Part shown: piece after piece, positions 1 through 9,789 of the stretch | Position numbering within the stretch: the stretch's first letter is position 1 | Layout of the letters: each line of letters opens with the position of its first letter | From: CAVSMC01 sp963798655 | Lineage (GTDB): Bacteria; Pseudomonadota; Gammaproteobacteria; Burkholderiales; Casimicrobiaceae | DNA: 64,000 nucleotides | NCBI GenBank assembly: GCA_963798655.1 | Contig: CAWCUH010000012.1 | Span: 434,001-498,000, forward strand | Reading direction: 5' to 3' | Translations under genes and position numbers: made by a program | Notes under the pieces: generated by a model | Databases searched by the model: none | Told to the model about the DNA's origin: nothing | Seen by the model: only the letters and a program-made list of their open reading frames with translations

Positions 1-3000
1 TGTCCGCGGTGCGCGACGTGATCATCACGATCGGGATGTGCGAGTACTTCGCGTCGCCCTTGATCGTCTTCGTGAACTCGAAGCCGTCCATGCGCGGCAT
101 CTCGATGTCGAGCAGTATCACGTCAGGCACCTGCTCGCTCAGGAGCTGCAGCGCGTCGACGCCGTCCTTGGCGGTTGCGACGTCGAAGCCTTCGCGAACG
201 AGCAGCCGGCTCGTGATCTTGCGCACGGTGAGCGAATCGTCGACGACCATGACCAGCGGACGACGCGCGTTCGCCTGCGGCCGCAGGTGGTCGCCGGCGA
301 TGCGCTCCTCGGCGTCGGGGTCGAACATCTCGACGTCGGTGCGCTGCGCGAGCTGCACCGGGTTGATGATCAGCACGATCTCGCCGGTGCCGAGCACCGT
401 CGCGCCCGCAATGCCCGACACGCGAGCGAGCTGCGGCCCGATATTCTTGACGACGACTTCCTGGTTGCCGACCATCTCGTCGACGTGAATCGCGGCGTAG
501 CTCGCGCCGGCCCGAAGCAGCAGCACCGGGTTGTAGCGCGCGGTCTCCGGATTGTGCGCGCTGTCGCCGAGGAGCCGCGGCAGGTAGTGGAACGGGTAGC
601 TGCGCCCCTGCCATTCGACGCTCTTGTGCACGTACAGGCTCACCAGCGCTTCGGCCTTCACCTGCTGGACCTGCTCGACCATCGGCGAGGGCAGCGCCCA
701 CAAGCGACCGCCCGCGCGTACGAGCACCGCCTGCGCGACGGCAAGCGTGAGCGGCAGGTACAGCACGAAGCGCGTGCCGCGGCCGCGCTGCGTCGTCACT
801 TCGACGCGGCCGCCGAGCGCCGCGATCTCCGAGCGCACGACGTCCATGCCGATGCCGCGCCCGGAGATCTGCGTGACCTTCGACGCCGTCGAGAAGCCCG
901 CCTGGAAGATCAGCTCGATCAGTTGCGCGTCGGTCGTCTTCGCGTCGGCGGTGATCCTGCCGTTGGCGATGGCCTTCTGCCTGATCTGTTCGAGATCGAT
1001 GCCGGCGCCGTCGTCGGCGATCTCGATCGCGATTTCATTGCCGACCTGGCGCACCGTCAGCGCGATCTCGCCGGTGTCGCCCTTGCCGGCGCCGCGCCGC
1101 TCGTCGGCGGTTTCGATGCCGTGGTCGAGCGCGTTGCGCAGCAGGTGCTCGAGCGGCCCGACGAGCTTCTCGAGCACCGAGCGATCGAGCTCGGTCTGCG
1201 CGCCGTGGATCTCGAGGTTCGCTCGCTTGTCGAGCTCCTTCGCCGTCTGCCGCATGATCCGGTACAAGCGATCCGACAGGCTTCCGAACGGCACGGTGCG
1301 GATCGAGAACAGCTGCTGCTGCACTTCGCGCGACAGCCGCGCCTGAGCGAGCAGCGCCGCATCGGCGTCGTCGAGGTTCTTCAGCAGCGACTGCTGCACG
1401 GTCGACACGTCGTTCACGCCCTCGGCGAGCGATCGCGTCAGCTCCTGGAAACGGGTGAAGCGATCGAGCTCGAGCGGATCGAACTCGCCGTGCGCTTCCT
1501 GCAGCGCGCTCATCCGCGACTGGATCTGCGACTCGGCCTGGATCTCGACTTCGCGCACCTGCGTGCGCAGCCGGATCACGCTGCCCGTGAGCTCCAGGAG
1601 GTTGCTCTTGAGCGCTCTCAGCTCGCCTTCGACGCGCGCGCGCGCGATCGCGACTTCACCCGCCTCGTTCACCAGCCGGTCGATGATGTCGGCGCGCACG
1701 CGCAGCATCGCCCGCTGGCCGCTCTCGCCGTCGGCCGCGATGTCGGTGCGCGGCGCCGCCGCGGGCGGCGTGACCACCGGCTGCACCGGCGGCGCAAGCG
1801 TCACGGGCGGAGCGAGCGGAACGATGATCGGCACCGCTGCGGTCGGCGGCGCAGGCTCGGCCGGTGCGTCGTCCGCCTCGCCGGCCGCGGACTCGATCGC
1901 GTCTTCGACGGCGACCCACGGCAGAGCGACATTGGTGCGACCCTCGCGCAGTGCATCGAGCACGAACGCGACGTGATCGAGATCGGTGTCGAGCGCGTCG
2001 AACAGGCCGGACGTCGGGGCGACGATCGCGTCGCCGTGCATCAGCCGCGATTCCATGCGGTGGGTGAGCTCGCCGAGACGCATCGCGCCGGCCATCCGCG
2101 CGCTGCCCTTGAACGTATGCAGCGTGCGGCGCAGCTGCTGCGCATGCGACACGTCGGATGGCGAGCGTCGCCACGCGCGAAGCTGCTCGCCCGCCTGCGG
2201 GAACAGCTCTCCGGCTTCATCGAGGAAGATCGCGAGCACCTGCTCGTCGACGTCGTCGCGGATGTCGAGAAGCAGTGCGTCCTCGTGCGACGCGCCATGC
2301 GCGACCGGCCGTTGCGGCGCGATGTCCGGCTCACGCGCGGCGGGCGCGCTGTCCGCGAGCGCGTGCGCCGTTCCGATCGGAATCACCCGTGCGAGCGGAG
2401 GCTGCGGCGCGTACGGAGCGTCGAGCGGCGGCAACGATTCGACAGCGTCGGACTCGACCGGCTCGCCGGCGAGCGCCGATGATCCGTCGATGGGCGGTTC
2501 ATCCTCGGCGGCCGCGTCGCGCTCCGCGATCGATTCAGCGTCGTGCGTCACTTCTTCCGCGGTTGTCTCCTGCCGCAGCTCCTCGAGCTCGCGCACGATG
2601 CCGTCGGCCTCGGCGCGATCCTCACCGGTGAATGCCGTGCGCGACTTAACGCGCGCGACGAGCGCCGCGAGGCCGCCGACGGCGCGCGCGAGCACGGCCG
2701 GCGCGAATCCCGGCGCCGGACCCGCGTGCTGCTGCAGGCCGAGCAAGCATTGCTCGAGCGCCTTCGCCGTCGTCGCCACGAGCGGAAAGCCGCCGGTGCG
2801 ATGGATACCGCACAGCGTGTGCGCTGCACGCACCATCTCGGCGGACGGCGCATGCGCCGCGTCGAACTGGAGCACGTCGAGCTCGTGCGCGAGTGTCGCG
2901 ACGTACTGATCGGCCTCCTCGATCAGGATCGCGTACAGCGAGCCCGACAGCCGAACGCCGCCGACGTCGATCTCGTCGGCGATCGCCGAGTCGTCGTCGG

Positions 3001-5746
3001 CCGACATCGACGGCGCAACGTCGCTCGCCGCCCCGTGCGGCGCGGACGGGCCGGCCGCCGGATCGAGCTCGATGACGATGTCGCCGTCGTCGCCGCCGTC
3101 GAAGCCGCCGATCGGCTCGATCGTCGGCGCCGTCGCGTGGACGCTGCCGAGCTCGGGAAAGTCGATGACGTCCGCCGATGCGGGCGGCGGCGCCGCCGCG
3201 TCGATCTCCTCGGTCGTTTCGCCGCCGAAATCGAGCGGAGGCAGCTCGTCGACGAGCGAGGTCGGCTCGATGAGCGTCAGCGTCGGTACGCTCGGCGACG
3301 TCGAATGGGCGGGGTGCGACGCGAGCACCGAGTCGCGGCCCGCCGGAAGCTCGGCCTCGACCGCGCGGATCGCGGCGTGCAGCTCGGCCGGATCGACGGC
3401 GACGCGGCGCGCGGCGGTCAGCTCGGCGACCCAGTGGCGAAACGACGTGCGCGCGGCGTCGATCATCGCGAGCACCGCCTGCGTGACCGGGCGCTCCTCG
3501 TCGAGCAGACGGTTGTGGATCTTCTCGACGTCGTAGGCGATCTCGCCGAGGTCGGTCAGGCCGACCATTCGGCCCGAGCCCTTCAGCGTGTGGAAGCCGC
3601 GGCGCACCGTGCGCAGCGCCTCGCGATCGCCGGGATTGGCGACGAGCATCGCGTGATGCGCGCCGACGGTGTCGAGCACGTCGTTCGCTTCGGCGAGATA
3701 GATGTCGACGAGCTCGGCGTCGAGTGCGGTCGACTCGGTTGCAAGCAGACGCTGCGTCTCCGCCGAGATCTCGGGCGCGGGCGCGGCGGCGCCGCTCTCG
3801 GCAAGCGCGGTGATCGCATCGAGTGATGTGGCATTGCCCGCTTCGAGCTCTTTCAGCGCGGCGTCCGCCTGCGCGGTGAGCTCGCCGTTGCCGATCAGCT
3901 CGGCGTCATCGCGCAAGCTGGCGAGCTTTCGCTGCAGCTGGTCGCGCACGGCGCCGTCCGACGGCGCACGGTGCACTTGCGCGACCAGGTCGGGCAGCGC
4001 ACCGCGCAGCTCGGCGACGGCGGCTTCGACCGAATCGTCGTGCTGCGCGACTTCCGCCGGCGCCTCGCCGAGCCGTGCGGCGAGCAGCGGCGCGATCAGC
4101 CGGTCGCGATCGGGACGCTGCTGCTCGACCGCCTCGATGTAGAAGCCGAGCCCGGACAGCGATTCCGCGAGCATCTCGAGGTCGTCGTTCGAAACCGGCG
4201 TATCGGGTTGCGCGTAGTTCTCGATCTGCGCCTCGCAAAGCCCGAGCAGCGTGTCGGCGTCGTCGAGGCCGAGCATGCGCAGCGCGCCGCGGATCTGTTG
4301 GCTGTCCTTCGCGAGCGATGCGAGATCGGCGCGCTTCGAGCTGTCGCGGAAGAAGGCGTCGAGCACCTGCTCCATGTGGCGCAGGTTCGCCTGGATCTCG
4401 CGGCCAACCTGCGCGAGCAGCATGCGCTCCTGCGCGCGCTTCGCCATCTCGTCGAGCACTGGCGCGCCGGCCGCCGGAATCGGCCGCGACGCACGAGCGG
4501 CGTCGAGCCGCGCGAGCATCGTCGCGACCTGCTTGGGGAAATCGGCCGCGAGCGCGCCGTAATTCTCGAACGCGCTTTCGGCGAGCAGCATGCCGGTCGC
4601 GTATTCCATCGCGAGCGGCTCGGCGATCGCGCCGGACGGCATCTTGTCGAGGCGCTCGACGAGCGACGCGGTGAGCTTCATCAGCGCGCCGTTGCCGATC
4701 TCGGCGGCCGCCTTGTGCACGGACGCGAGCGTCTGCTTCAACTTCGGCAGGTTCTCGGCGCGGCCCGACGTGAACTTGAGCCACGCCTCCTTCGCGCTGC
4801 CGAGATGGTCGCGCGCTTCGCGGATCAGCGGCTGTATGCGCACGAGGTCCGCGTTCAGCACCTCGGCGCTCGGAATGAGGCCGGACAGCTTGAATCCGCG
4901 CTGCACCGCCTGCACCGACGGCGTGACGGGCGCCGCGATGGCAACGTAGTACAGCACTTCGCGGCGCAGCCGGTCGGCGACCTTCGCCGAGCCTTCGACG
5001 ACGCGGCGGATCTGCAGGTCGATCCGCGCGGCGAGCTGCTTCACGCCGAAGCTCGACTCGAGGCCGCGCTCGGTGAGTGCGTCGAGCATCGCGCCGGTCG
5101 TCCACCAGAACGCACGCAGGTTGGCGTGCGTCGTAACGTCCTCGATGCCGGCGACGGCGTCGCGCATCGTCTTCGCGGCATCCTCGTCGCCGCGCAGCCA
5201 GGCGAGCAAGCCGCGCTGGTAGTGGCGGCGCTGCTTCACCATGAACGACTGGAGCTTCGCGGGGGCGACGACCTGCGGCGTCGACAGCTTCGGCGCGCGC
5301 GGCGCGAGATCGGGATAGAACAGGTCGGTCGGCGCAGCCGCCTTCACCCCGCGCTCGCGCTGCATCGCCTCGTATTCGGGGAAGAGCTTCAGCGGCACCG
5401 GCAGCGCACCGTTGACGAGCTCGTCGAGGAAGATCTTGAGCTTTCGGCACGCGCGATCGATCGCGGCGCAGGAACGCTGCGCTTGCGCCGGTGGCAGCTC
5501 CTCGAGCCGTGCGAGCTGGCGCTCGACCTCGTCGGTGAACGCGACGACGGCGTCGAGGCCCACCATCTGGATGGCGCCAGCGGCCTGGTGCACGTGCATG
5601 CGCGCGTGCTTGAGCGTCGACACGTCTTCGGGCGCGAGCTTGAACGCGGCGAGCGACTCGAGGCCGCGCGAAAGCGCCTGGTCGATCTCGCCCTGCACCC
5701 AGGACAGCGGTCCCAGGTCGAAGTCGTTTGCGGTATCGGTCGCCAC
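1..5746 (-). CDS. chpA: Pil-Chp hybrid histidine kinase ChpA/PilL, 3' end cut by window edge
   Basis: CheA-like kinase that would phosphorylate PilG and PilH to control type IV pilus extension, retraction and twitching; cytoplasmic. About 1915 codons are visible from a GTG start at 5746. Phosphotransfer (HPT) modules carry their histidines at about residues 53, 719 (HTLKG), 976 (HTLCG) and 1210 (HTFKG); a further HPT-like stretch near residue 483 has Gln instead of His. Then come a CheA dimer/ATPase region (N-box NALDHGIE near residue 1530; G box GRGIGMD), a CheW-like domain and a REC domain with DDS and the phospho-acceptor Asp at about residue 1880 (LLDIEMPRMDGF). Only the last few dozen residues of REC should be missing. 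It is last in the pilGHIJ operon, 87 bases after pilJ. P. aeruginosa ChpA likewise has many HPT modules, so the layout is normal for the family. Confidence 0.93.
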   Translation of the reverse strand, partial: MATDTANDFDLGPLSWVQGEIDQALSRGLESLAAFKLAPEDVSTLKHARMHVHQAAGAIQMVGLDAVVAFTDEVERQLARLEELPPAQAQRSCAAIDRACRKLKIFLDELVNGALPVPLKLFPEYEAMQRERGVKAAAPTDLFYPDLAPRAPKLSTPQVVAPAKLQSFMVKQRRHYQRGLLAWLRGDEDAAKTMRDAVAGIEDVTTHANLRAFWWTTGAMLDALTERGLESSFGVKQLAARIDLQIRRVVEGSAKVADRLRREVLYYVAIAAPVTPSVQAVQRGFKLSGLIPSAEVLNADLVRIQPLIREARDHLGSAKEAWLKFTSGRAENLPKLKQTLASVHKAAAEIGNGALMKLTASLVERLDKMPSGAIAEPLAMEYATGMLLAESAFENYGALAADFPKQVATMLARLDAARASRPIPAAGAPVLDEMAKRAQERMLLAQVGREIQANLRHMEQVLDAFFRDSSKRADLASLAKDSQQIRGALRMLGLDDADTLLGLCEAQIENYAQPDTPVSNDDLEMLAESLSGLGFYIEAVEQQRPDRDRLIAPLLAARLGEAPAEVAQHDDSVEAAVAELRGALPDLVAQVHRAPSDGAVRDQLQRKLASLRDDAELIGNGELTAQADAALKELEAGNATSLDAITALAESGAAAPAPEISAETQRLLATESTALDAELVDIYLAEANDVLDTVGAHHAMLVANPGDREALRTVRRGFHTLKGSGRMVGLTDLGEIAYDVEKIHNRLLDEERPVTQAVLAMIDAARTSFRHWVAELTAARRVAVDPAELHAAIRAVEAELPAGRDSVLASHPAHSTSPSVPTLTLIEPTSLVDELPPLDFGGETTEEIDAAAPPPASADVIDFPELGSVHATAPTIEPIGGFDGGDDGDIVIELDPAAGPSAPHGAASDVAPSMSADDDSAIADEIDVGGVRLSGSLYAILIEEADQYVATLAHELDVLQFDAAHAPSAEMVRAAHTLCGIHRTGGFPLVATTAKALEQCLLGLQQHAGPAPGFAPAVLARAVGGLAALVARVKSRTAFTGEDRAEADGIVRELEELRQETTAEEVTHDAESIAERDAAAEDEPPIDGSSALAGEPVESDAVESLPPLDAPYAPQPPLARVIPIGTAHALADSAPAAREPDIAPQRPVAHGASHEDALLLDIRDDVDEQVLAIFLDEAGELFPQAGEQLRAWRRSPSDVSHAQQLRRTLHTFKGSARMAGAMRLGELTHRMESRLMHGDAIVAPTSGLFDALDTDLDHVAFVLDALREGRTNVALPWVAVEDAIESAAGEADDAPAEPAPPTAAVPIIVPLAPPVTLAPPVQPVVTPPAAAPRTDIAADGESGQRAMLRVRADIIDRLVNEAGEVAIARARVEGELRALKSNLLELTGSVIRLRTQVREVEIQAESQIQSRMSALQEAHGEFDPLELDRFTRFQELTRSLAEGVNDVSTVQQSLLKNLDDADAALLAQARLSREVQQQLFSIRTVPFGSLSDRLYRIMRQTAKELDKRANLEIHGAQTELDRSVLEKLVGPLEHLLRNALDHGIETADERRGAGKGDTGEIALTVRQVGNEIAIEIADDGAGIDLEQIRQKAIANGRITADAKTTDAQLIELIFQAGFSTASKVTQISGRGIGMDVVRSEIAALGGRVEVTTQRGRGTRFVLYLPLTLAVAQAVLVRAGGRLWALPSPMVEQVQQVKAEALVSLYVHKSVEWQGRSYPFHYLPRLLGDSAHNPETARYNPVLLLRAGASYAAIHVDEMVGNQEVVVKNIGPQLARVSGIAGATVLGTGEIVLIINPVQLAQRTDVEMFDPDAEERIAGDHLRPQANARRPLVMVVDDSLTVRKITSRLLVREGFDVATAKDGVDALQLLSEQVPDVILLDIEMPRMDGFEFTKTIKGDAKYSHIPIVMITSRTAD

Positions 5747-5833
5747 GGTTTATCGATGCGTTACGCGCATTCCGGCCGTCAAATGCAAGAAGCGAGCCCC
5801 GGGAGCGCGCGGCGCGATGAGCGGGCGCGTCGT

Positions 5834-8041
5834 CTACACCTTGAAGCCGGCAACGGAGCTGCGTAGCTCGGCGGCGAGCTTCGTGAGCTGCGCGATCGAC
5901 ACGTTCGTCTGCTTCGTGCCTTCGGTCGTTTCCTCGGTGATCTTCAGGATCCCCTGCATGCCGCGCGTGACGTCGGTGACCGACGCCGACTGCTTCGAGG
6001 TCTGCTCCGAAATGCCGCCGATCAGCGACGCGAGCTCGCGCGAGACGCGCCGGATTTCCTCGAGCGCCTGACCCGCAGCGTCCGAAAGCTTCGTTCCCTC
6101 GACCACGCCGACCGTCGACTTCTCCATGGCGGCCACCGCATCCTGGGTGTCGGCCTGAATGGTCTTCACGATCGCCTCGATCTGCTTCGTCGCCTCGCCC
6201 GACCGCTCGGCGAGGCGCTGCACTTCCTCGGCGACGACGGTGAACCCGCGGCCCGCTTCACCGGCGGACGCTGCCTGGATCGCGGCGTTCAGCGCGAGCA
6301 CGTTCGTCTGCTCGGTGATGTCCGAGATCAGCTCGACGATCTCGCCGATCTCGAGCGACGATTCGCCGAGCCGCTTGATACGCTTCGACGTGTCCTGGAT
6401 CTGCGTGCGGATCTCGTTCATGCCGCTGATCTGGTTCTGCACCGCCTGGCCGCCCTTCTCGGCGGCGGCGAGCGATTGCTGCGCGACGCGCGCCGACTGC
6501 GTCGCCGTCTGCGACACTTCGTTGATCGATTGCGCCATCGACAGCACCGACGCCGACGCCTGGTGAATCTCGCGGTTCTGCCGCTGCGACGCCTCATACA
6601 GGCGCGTCGAGATCGCCTGCGCGTCCTGCGTCGCCCTCGCCACCTGGTCGGTCGCCGAGTTGATGCCCTTCACCAGCGTGCGCAGCTCCTCGATCGTGAA
6701 GTTGATGGAGTCGGCGATCGCGCCGGTCACGTCCTCGGTCACCGACGCCTGCACGGTCAAGTCGCCGTCGGCGAGGTTGCCCATCTCGTTCAGCAGCCGG
6801 AGAATCGCTTCCTGGTTGCGCTTGTTCTCCTGCTCGCTGTCGTACGCGCGCACGCGAACGTCGCCGAGGAAGACGTAGCCGAGCAACCCGGCGAAAAGGA
6901 TCGCGAGCGTGAGGAAGATCGCGGCCGCCCATACGCTGAACGTGTGCGTGCGGCCTCCGCCTTCGTACTGCTCGGCAAGCTTCGTCGTGTCGCCGAGCAG
7001 CGCTTCGGATTCGGCATTGATGCCGCGCGCCGCCTGCTTCGCCGCGACGAGGCGGCTCATGCTCTGAAGCATCGCCGCGACGCCCTGGTCGTACGTCGCG
7101 AAACGCTTCGACAACTCGTTGAGCGAGCTGCGCGCCTCCTCGTTGCGCACGCCGGGCAGGCGCAGCGACTCGCTGCCCTTGACGAGCCCGTTCAGGATCT
7201 CGCGGAACGTGCCGGTGTCCTTGCCGAGCAGGAACGCGACCTCGGGATCGATCTCGTCGGACGACGCAAGCGCGTTCGCGTTCTTCGCGATCCGCTGCGA
7301 CAGCACGGCGAGCTGGTTCGCGTACTCGATCTCGCGCAGCGTGCCGCCGCCCTGGCCGACCTGCTGCGCCGCCTGCTGCGAGAGCTCGAGGATGCCGTTG
7401 TTGCCCTGGTTGATGCTGTCGAGGCCCTTCGCGAGCGACGTGAGCGCCTGCTGGTTGTCGAGCACGCGCTCGGCATTCGCGTTGACGCGTGCCCAGCGCG
7501 TCTTCACGTCCTGCAGGATCTTGCTGATCGCCTGGTCCTGCGGCACGTCGAGGTTCACGCCCTTGACGGTGCCACCGTTCGCGATCGCATCGAAGTCGGC
7601 GGCGAAGCGGTCGCGGCTGTCCTTGACCGCGGCGAACGCGCCCGCCTGCCCCTGCGCGGCGAGTGCGGTGCCGCGCGCAAGCCGCTGCGAGAGCATCTGC
7701 ATCTCGGTCGCCGTGGCGCCGGCAGCAGCCGCCTGCGACGCGTTGCGGCTGTCGAGGAAGAACATCGCAATCGCGAACACGACGAACATGAACAGCAGCA
7801 CGCCGAGCACCTGGAACTGCTTCAAGATCGGCAGGTGGCCGACGAGCGGCAGCTTGCGCGGCAGCCGCATGTCGGTCGTCGCCGAGCGCAGCTGATCCAT
7901 GATCGACACGGTCGCGAGCGGATCGTAGCCGGCGGGCGCGGAGCCGGCGCTGCGCACCTGCGTCGTCGGCATGTCGAGCTCCGCGGTGCCAGCCGCGCTG
8001 TCCTTGCCGAACAGCTTCGACATCTTGAGGTTGACGGCCAT
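5834..8041 (-). CDS. pilJ: Pil-Chp methyl-accepting chemotaxis protein PilJ
   Basis: Membrane chemoreceptor that signals to ChpA through the CheW-like PilI. 735 aa, starting at ATG 8041 behind GGGAGG; an in-frame extension to 8509 exists but runs through the upstream pilI gene and is rejected. A cytoplasmic proline-rich N-terminus is followed by TM1 at about residues 70-95 (LLFMFVVFAIAMFFL), a periplasmic region with two PilJ-type repeats (QMLSQRLARG and LSQRIAKNANAL), TM2 at about 365-390, a HAMP-like linker, and a C-terminal signalling hairpin whose tip reads RGFTVVAEEVQRLAERS. Ends GFKV. Methylation genes pilK and chpB are not seen after pilJ. The product is certain by family; the ligand is unknown. 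Confidence 0.95.
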   Translation of the reverse strand: MAVNLKMSKLFGKDSAAGTAELDMPTTQVRSAGSAPAGYDPLATVSIMDQLRSATTDMRLPRKLPLVGHLPILKQFQVLGVLLFMFVVFAIAMFFLDSRNASQAAAAGATATEMQMLSQRLARGTALAAQGQAGAFAAVKDSRDRFAADFDAIANGGTVKGVNLDVPQDQAISKILQDVKTRWARVNANAERVLDNQQALTSLAKGLDSINQGNNGILELSQQAAQQVGQGGGTLREIEYANQLAVLSQRIAKNANALASSDEIDPEVAFLLGKDTGTFREILNGLVKGSESLRLPGVRNEEARSSLNELSKRFATYDQGVAAMLQSMSRLVAAKQAARGINAESEALLGDTTKLAEQYEGGGRTHTFSVWAAAIFLTLAILFAGLLGYVFLGDVRVRAYDSEQENKRNQEAILRLLNEMGNLADGDLTVQASVTEDVTGAIADSINFTIEELRTLVKGINSATDQVARATQDAQAISTRLYEASQRQNREIHQASASVLSMAQSINEVSQTATQSARVAQQSLAAAEKGGQAVQNQISGMNEIRTQIQDTSKRIKRLGESSLEIGEIVELISDITEQTNVLALNAAIQAASAGEAGRGFTVVAEEVQRLAERSGEATKQIEAIVKTIQADTQDAVAAMEKSTVGVVEGTKLSDAAGQALEEIRRVSRELASLIGGISEQTSKQSASVTDVTRGMQGILKITEETTEGTKQTNVSIAQLTKLAAELRSSVAGFKV

Positions 8042-8094
8042 GTTGCCTCCCGCTCGAATCGCTTCGATCGCTCTTTGACTTTGTGGGGTGCGCG

Positions 8095-8616
8095 CTAGCG
8101 CCCGACCTGCAGGAAGCCGGCGTCGCGGGCGAGCTTCGCGAGGTCGATTTCCTGCCACGTGCCGCCGTCGGCGTCCATCCACCGCTGCGCGTACCACGCC
8201 GGAGCGCCTTGCGGCGCCGACGACGGTGCGAGCTCGGCCAGATTGCGCAAGCCGAGCACGCGGGTGACGACGATGCCCGCGCGAAGCTCGCCGGTGCGCG
8301 GTCCGAACAGCACCAGCCGCCCGCTCGCGACGATGTCGATCGTGCCGTGGCCGAGAAAGCCGGAGAAATCGATCACCGTGTACAGATTGCCGCGGATGTT
8401 GGCGACGCCGAGAAACCACGGCTTGGTCATCGGCACCCGGGCGATCTGCGGCATCGCGATCACTTCGCCGGCGTCGGACAGCCGGATGAGCCACTGCTCG
8501 CCGCCGCACGAAAGCCCGAGCCGCGACGACTCGACCTGCGCAGCCGTCTTGCTCGTGAGCCGCGCGGCGAGCTCCTGCTGGAACGAGCGGAGGTCGAGTT
8601 TGCCGGCGCGGGCCAT
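8095..8616 (-). CDS. pilI: CheW-like adaptor PilI
   Basis: Scaffold protein that couples the receptor PilJ to the kinase ChpA. 173 aa with one CheW domain: the core motifs LGVANIRGNLYTVIDFSGFLG and a late VLGLRNLAEL segment are present. ATG 8616 is chosen because it lies 13 bases after the pilH stop, whereas upstream in-frame codons lie inside pilH and give a non-CheW-like Arg-rich leader. The ribosome site is poor, so translation may be coupled to pilH. Third gene of the pilGHIJ-chpA operon. The C-terminus (WQEIDLAKLARDAGFLQVG) is typical of PilI rather than of flagellar CheW. Confidence 0.9.
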   Translation of the reverse strand: MARAGKLDLRSFQQELAARLTSKTAAQVESSRLGLSCGGEQWLIRLSDAGEVIAMPQIARVPMTKPWFLGVANIRGNLYTVIDFSGFLGHGTIDIVASGRLVLFGPRTGELRAGIVVTRVLGLRNLAELAPSSAPQGAPAWYAQRWMDADGGTWQEIDLAKLARDAGFLQVGR

Positions 8617-8629
8617 CGCGTGATTCGCG

Positions 8630-8992
8630 TTATCCGAGCGCGGCGATCTTCGCAAGAAGCTCGTCGCGGTTGATCGGCTTGACGACATAATCGCGCGCGC
8701 CCTGGCGCATGCCCCAGATCTTGTCGGTCTCCTGGCTCTTCGACGTGCACAGGATGATCGGGATCGTGCGCGTGTCCGGGTCGCGGCTGATCGCGCGCGT
8801 CGCCTGGAAGCCATTGAGGCCCGGCATCACGACATCCATCAGGATCACGTCGGGCCGCACGCTCTTCGCCTTGAGGATCGCGTCCTCGCCGTTGTCGCTC
8901 GCGACGACGTCGTAGCCGGCCTTCGTCAGCATGTCGTTCAGGACATGCCGCTCGGTCGGCGAGTCGTCGACGATCAGAATCTTCTTGGTCAT
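8630..8992 (-). CDS. pilH: Twitching response regulator PilH
   Basis: Single REC domain, 120 aa, with no output domain; it receives phosphate from ChpA and in the P. aeruginosa model opposes PilG. The acidic pair is in ILIVDDSPTERHVL, the phospho-acceptor Asp in DVILMDVVMPGLNGF, the conserved Thr/Ser in LCTSKSQ, and the conserved Lys in VVKPINRDELL. ATG 8992 begins MTKKILIVDDS, the usual start; the longer in-frame version to 9379 overlaps pilG and is not family-like. Lies 68 bases after pilG and 13 bases before pilI. Confidence 0.94.
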   Translation of the reverse strand: MTKKILIVDDSPTERHVLNDMLTKAGYDVVASDNGEDAILKAKSVRPDVILMDVVMPGLNGFQATRAISRDPDTRTIPIILCTSKSQETDKIWGMRQGARDYVVKPINRDELLAKIAALG

Positions 8993-9060
8993 GGTCCGTG
9001 CCCTGTCGCTAGCCCTGCCGCGCAGCGCCACCACGCTCGCGCCCTGCCCGTTCGCGTCCA

Positions 9061-9477
9061 TTACGCGGCGGCATTGCGGCCGACTTCGGCGGCCTTCACG
9101 TGCGTCGCGACAGCCTTGAGCAGGCTTTCCTTGGTGAACGGCTTCGTCAGGTACTGGTCGGAGCCGACCATGCGGCCACGCGCGCGGTCGAAGAGACCGT
9201 CCTTCGATGACAGCATGACAACCGGCGTCGTGTGGAACTTCGCGTTCTTCTTGATCAGGGCGCACGTCTGATAGCCGTCGAGCCGCGGCATCATGATGTC
9301 GACGAACACCAGATCGGGCTGATGGTCGGTGATCTTCGCGAGCGCGTCGAAGCCGTCCTCGGCGAGGATGACCGTGCATCCTGCCTGGAGCAGAAAGATT
9401 TCCGCGCTGCGGCGGATGGTGTTCGAATCGTCGATCACCATCACCTTGACGCCCGACAGCGGATGCGGCTCCGACAA
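9061..9477 (-). CDS. pilG: Twitching response regulator PilG
   Basis: First gene of the Pil-Chp operon: a 138-aa stand-alone REC domain that in model organisms promotes pilus extension when phosphorylated. The acidic pair is in MVIDDSNTIRRSAE, the phospho-acceptor in LVFVDIMMPRLDGY, the Ser/Thr in MLSSKDGLFD and the Lys in LTKPFTKESLL. The start is TTG at 9477 (reads LSEPHPLSG), 5 bases after a clear GGGAGAA ribosome site; an internal ATG would remove part of the first beta strand, so the TTG is preferred. Often preceded by a rubredoxin gene in related bacteria; here no rubredoxin is seen. Confidence 0.93.
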   Translation of the reverse strand: MSEPHPLSGVKVMVIDDSNTIRRSAEIFLLQAGCTVILAEDGFDALAKITDHQPDLVFVDIMMPRLDGYQTCALIKKNAKFHTTPVVMLSSKDGLFDRARGRMVGSDQYLTKPFTKESLLKAVATHVKAAEVGRNAAA

Positions 9478-9789
9478 CCCGTTCTCCCTAAACGAAGCTC
9501 CGACGCCGCGGCGCAGAATTTGTGCGCCACAGGATGCGGGCAGTTTGCCACGGACAAAGCGAATTGCCTAGAGCATAAAGCTTGCCGGAATAGCCTTCAG
9601 CGGCGTTTTGGCGCGTTTTTGCAACAGCCGAGCAAGTTTTCGTCGCGCTGCGCTGACGTTCTCCGGCACTGACTGCCCCGCGGCGTCGTTGTCGCCCACA
9701 AATAGCGGCCGAAAGACAACCCGGCGATACCGCGCGCACCGTCGTTCGCCGACGAAAAGTCGGCATTGCCGCCGGCCGGCCGACGATGC
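9478..9789. other. Intergenic region between pilG and ilvA (312 bases)
   Basis: Both flanking genes are on the minus strand, so this should carry the ilvA terminator and the pil-chp promoter. A short hairpin (GCCGAC, 5-base loop GAAAA, GTCGGC) sits at 9748-9764 about 26 bases after the ilvA stop but has no T-run, so it is at best a weak terminator. I see no convincing -35/-10 pair for pilG and no coding sequence. Confidence 0.5.

Noticed and set aside
38..2482. 814-codon plus-strand open frame opposite chpA (and similar 631-codon frame at 3971-5866)
   Set aside because: Arg/Leu/Asp-rich antisense frames arise from the strong GC third-position bias of chpA; the minus strand gives clear HPT, kinase, CheW and REC motifs.
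5834..8509. Extended N-terminus of PilJ
   Set aside because: Runs out of frame through pilI; family N-terminus and ribosome site fit ATG 8041.
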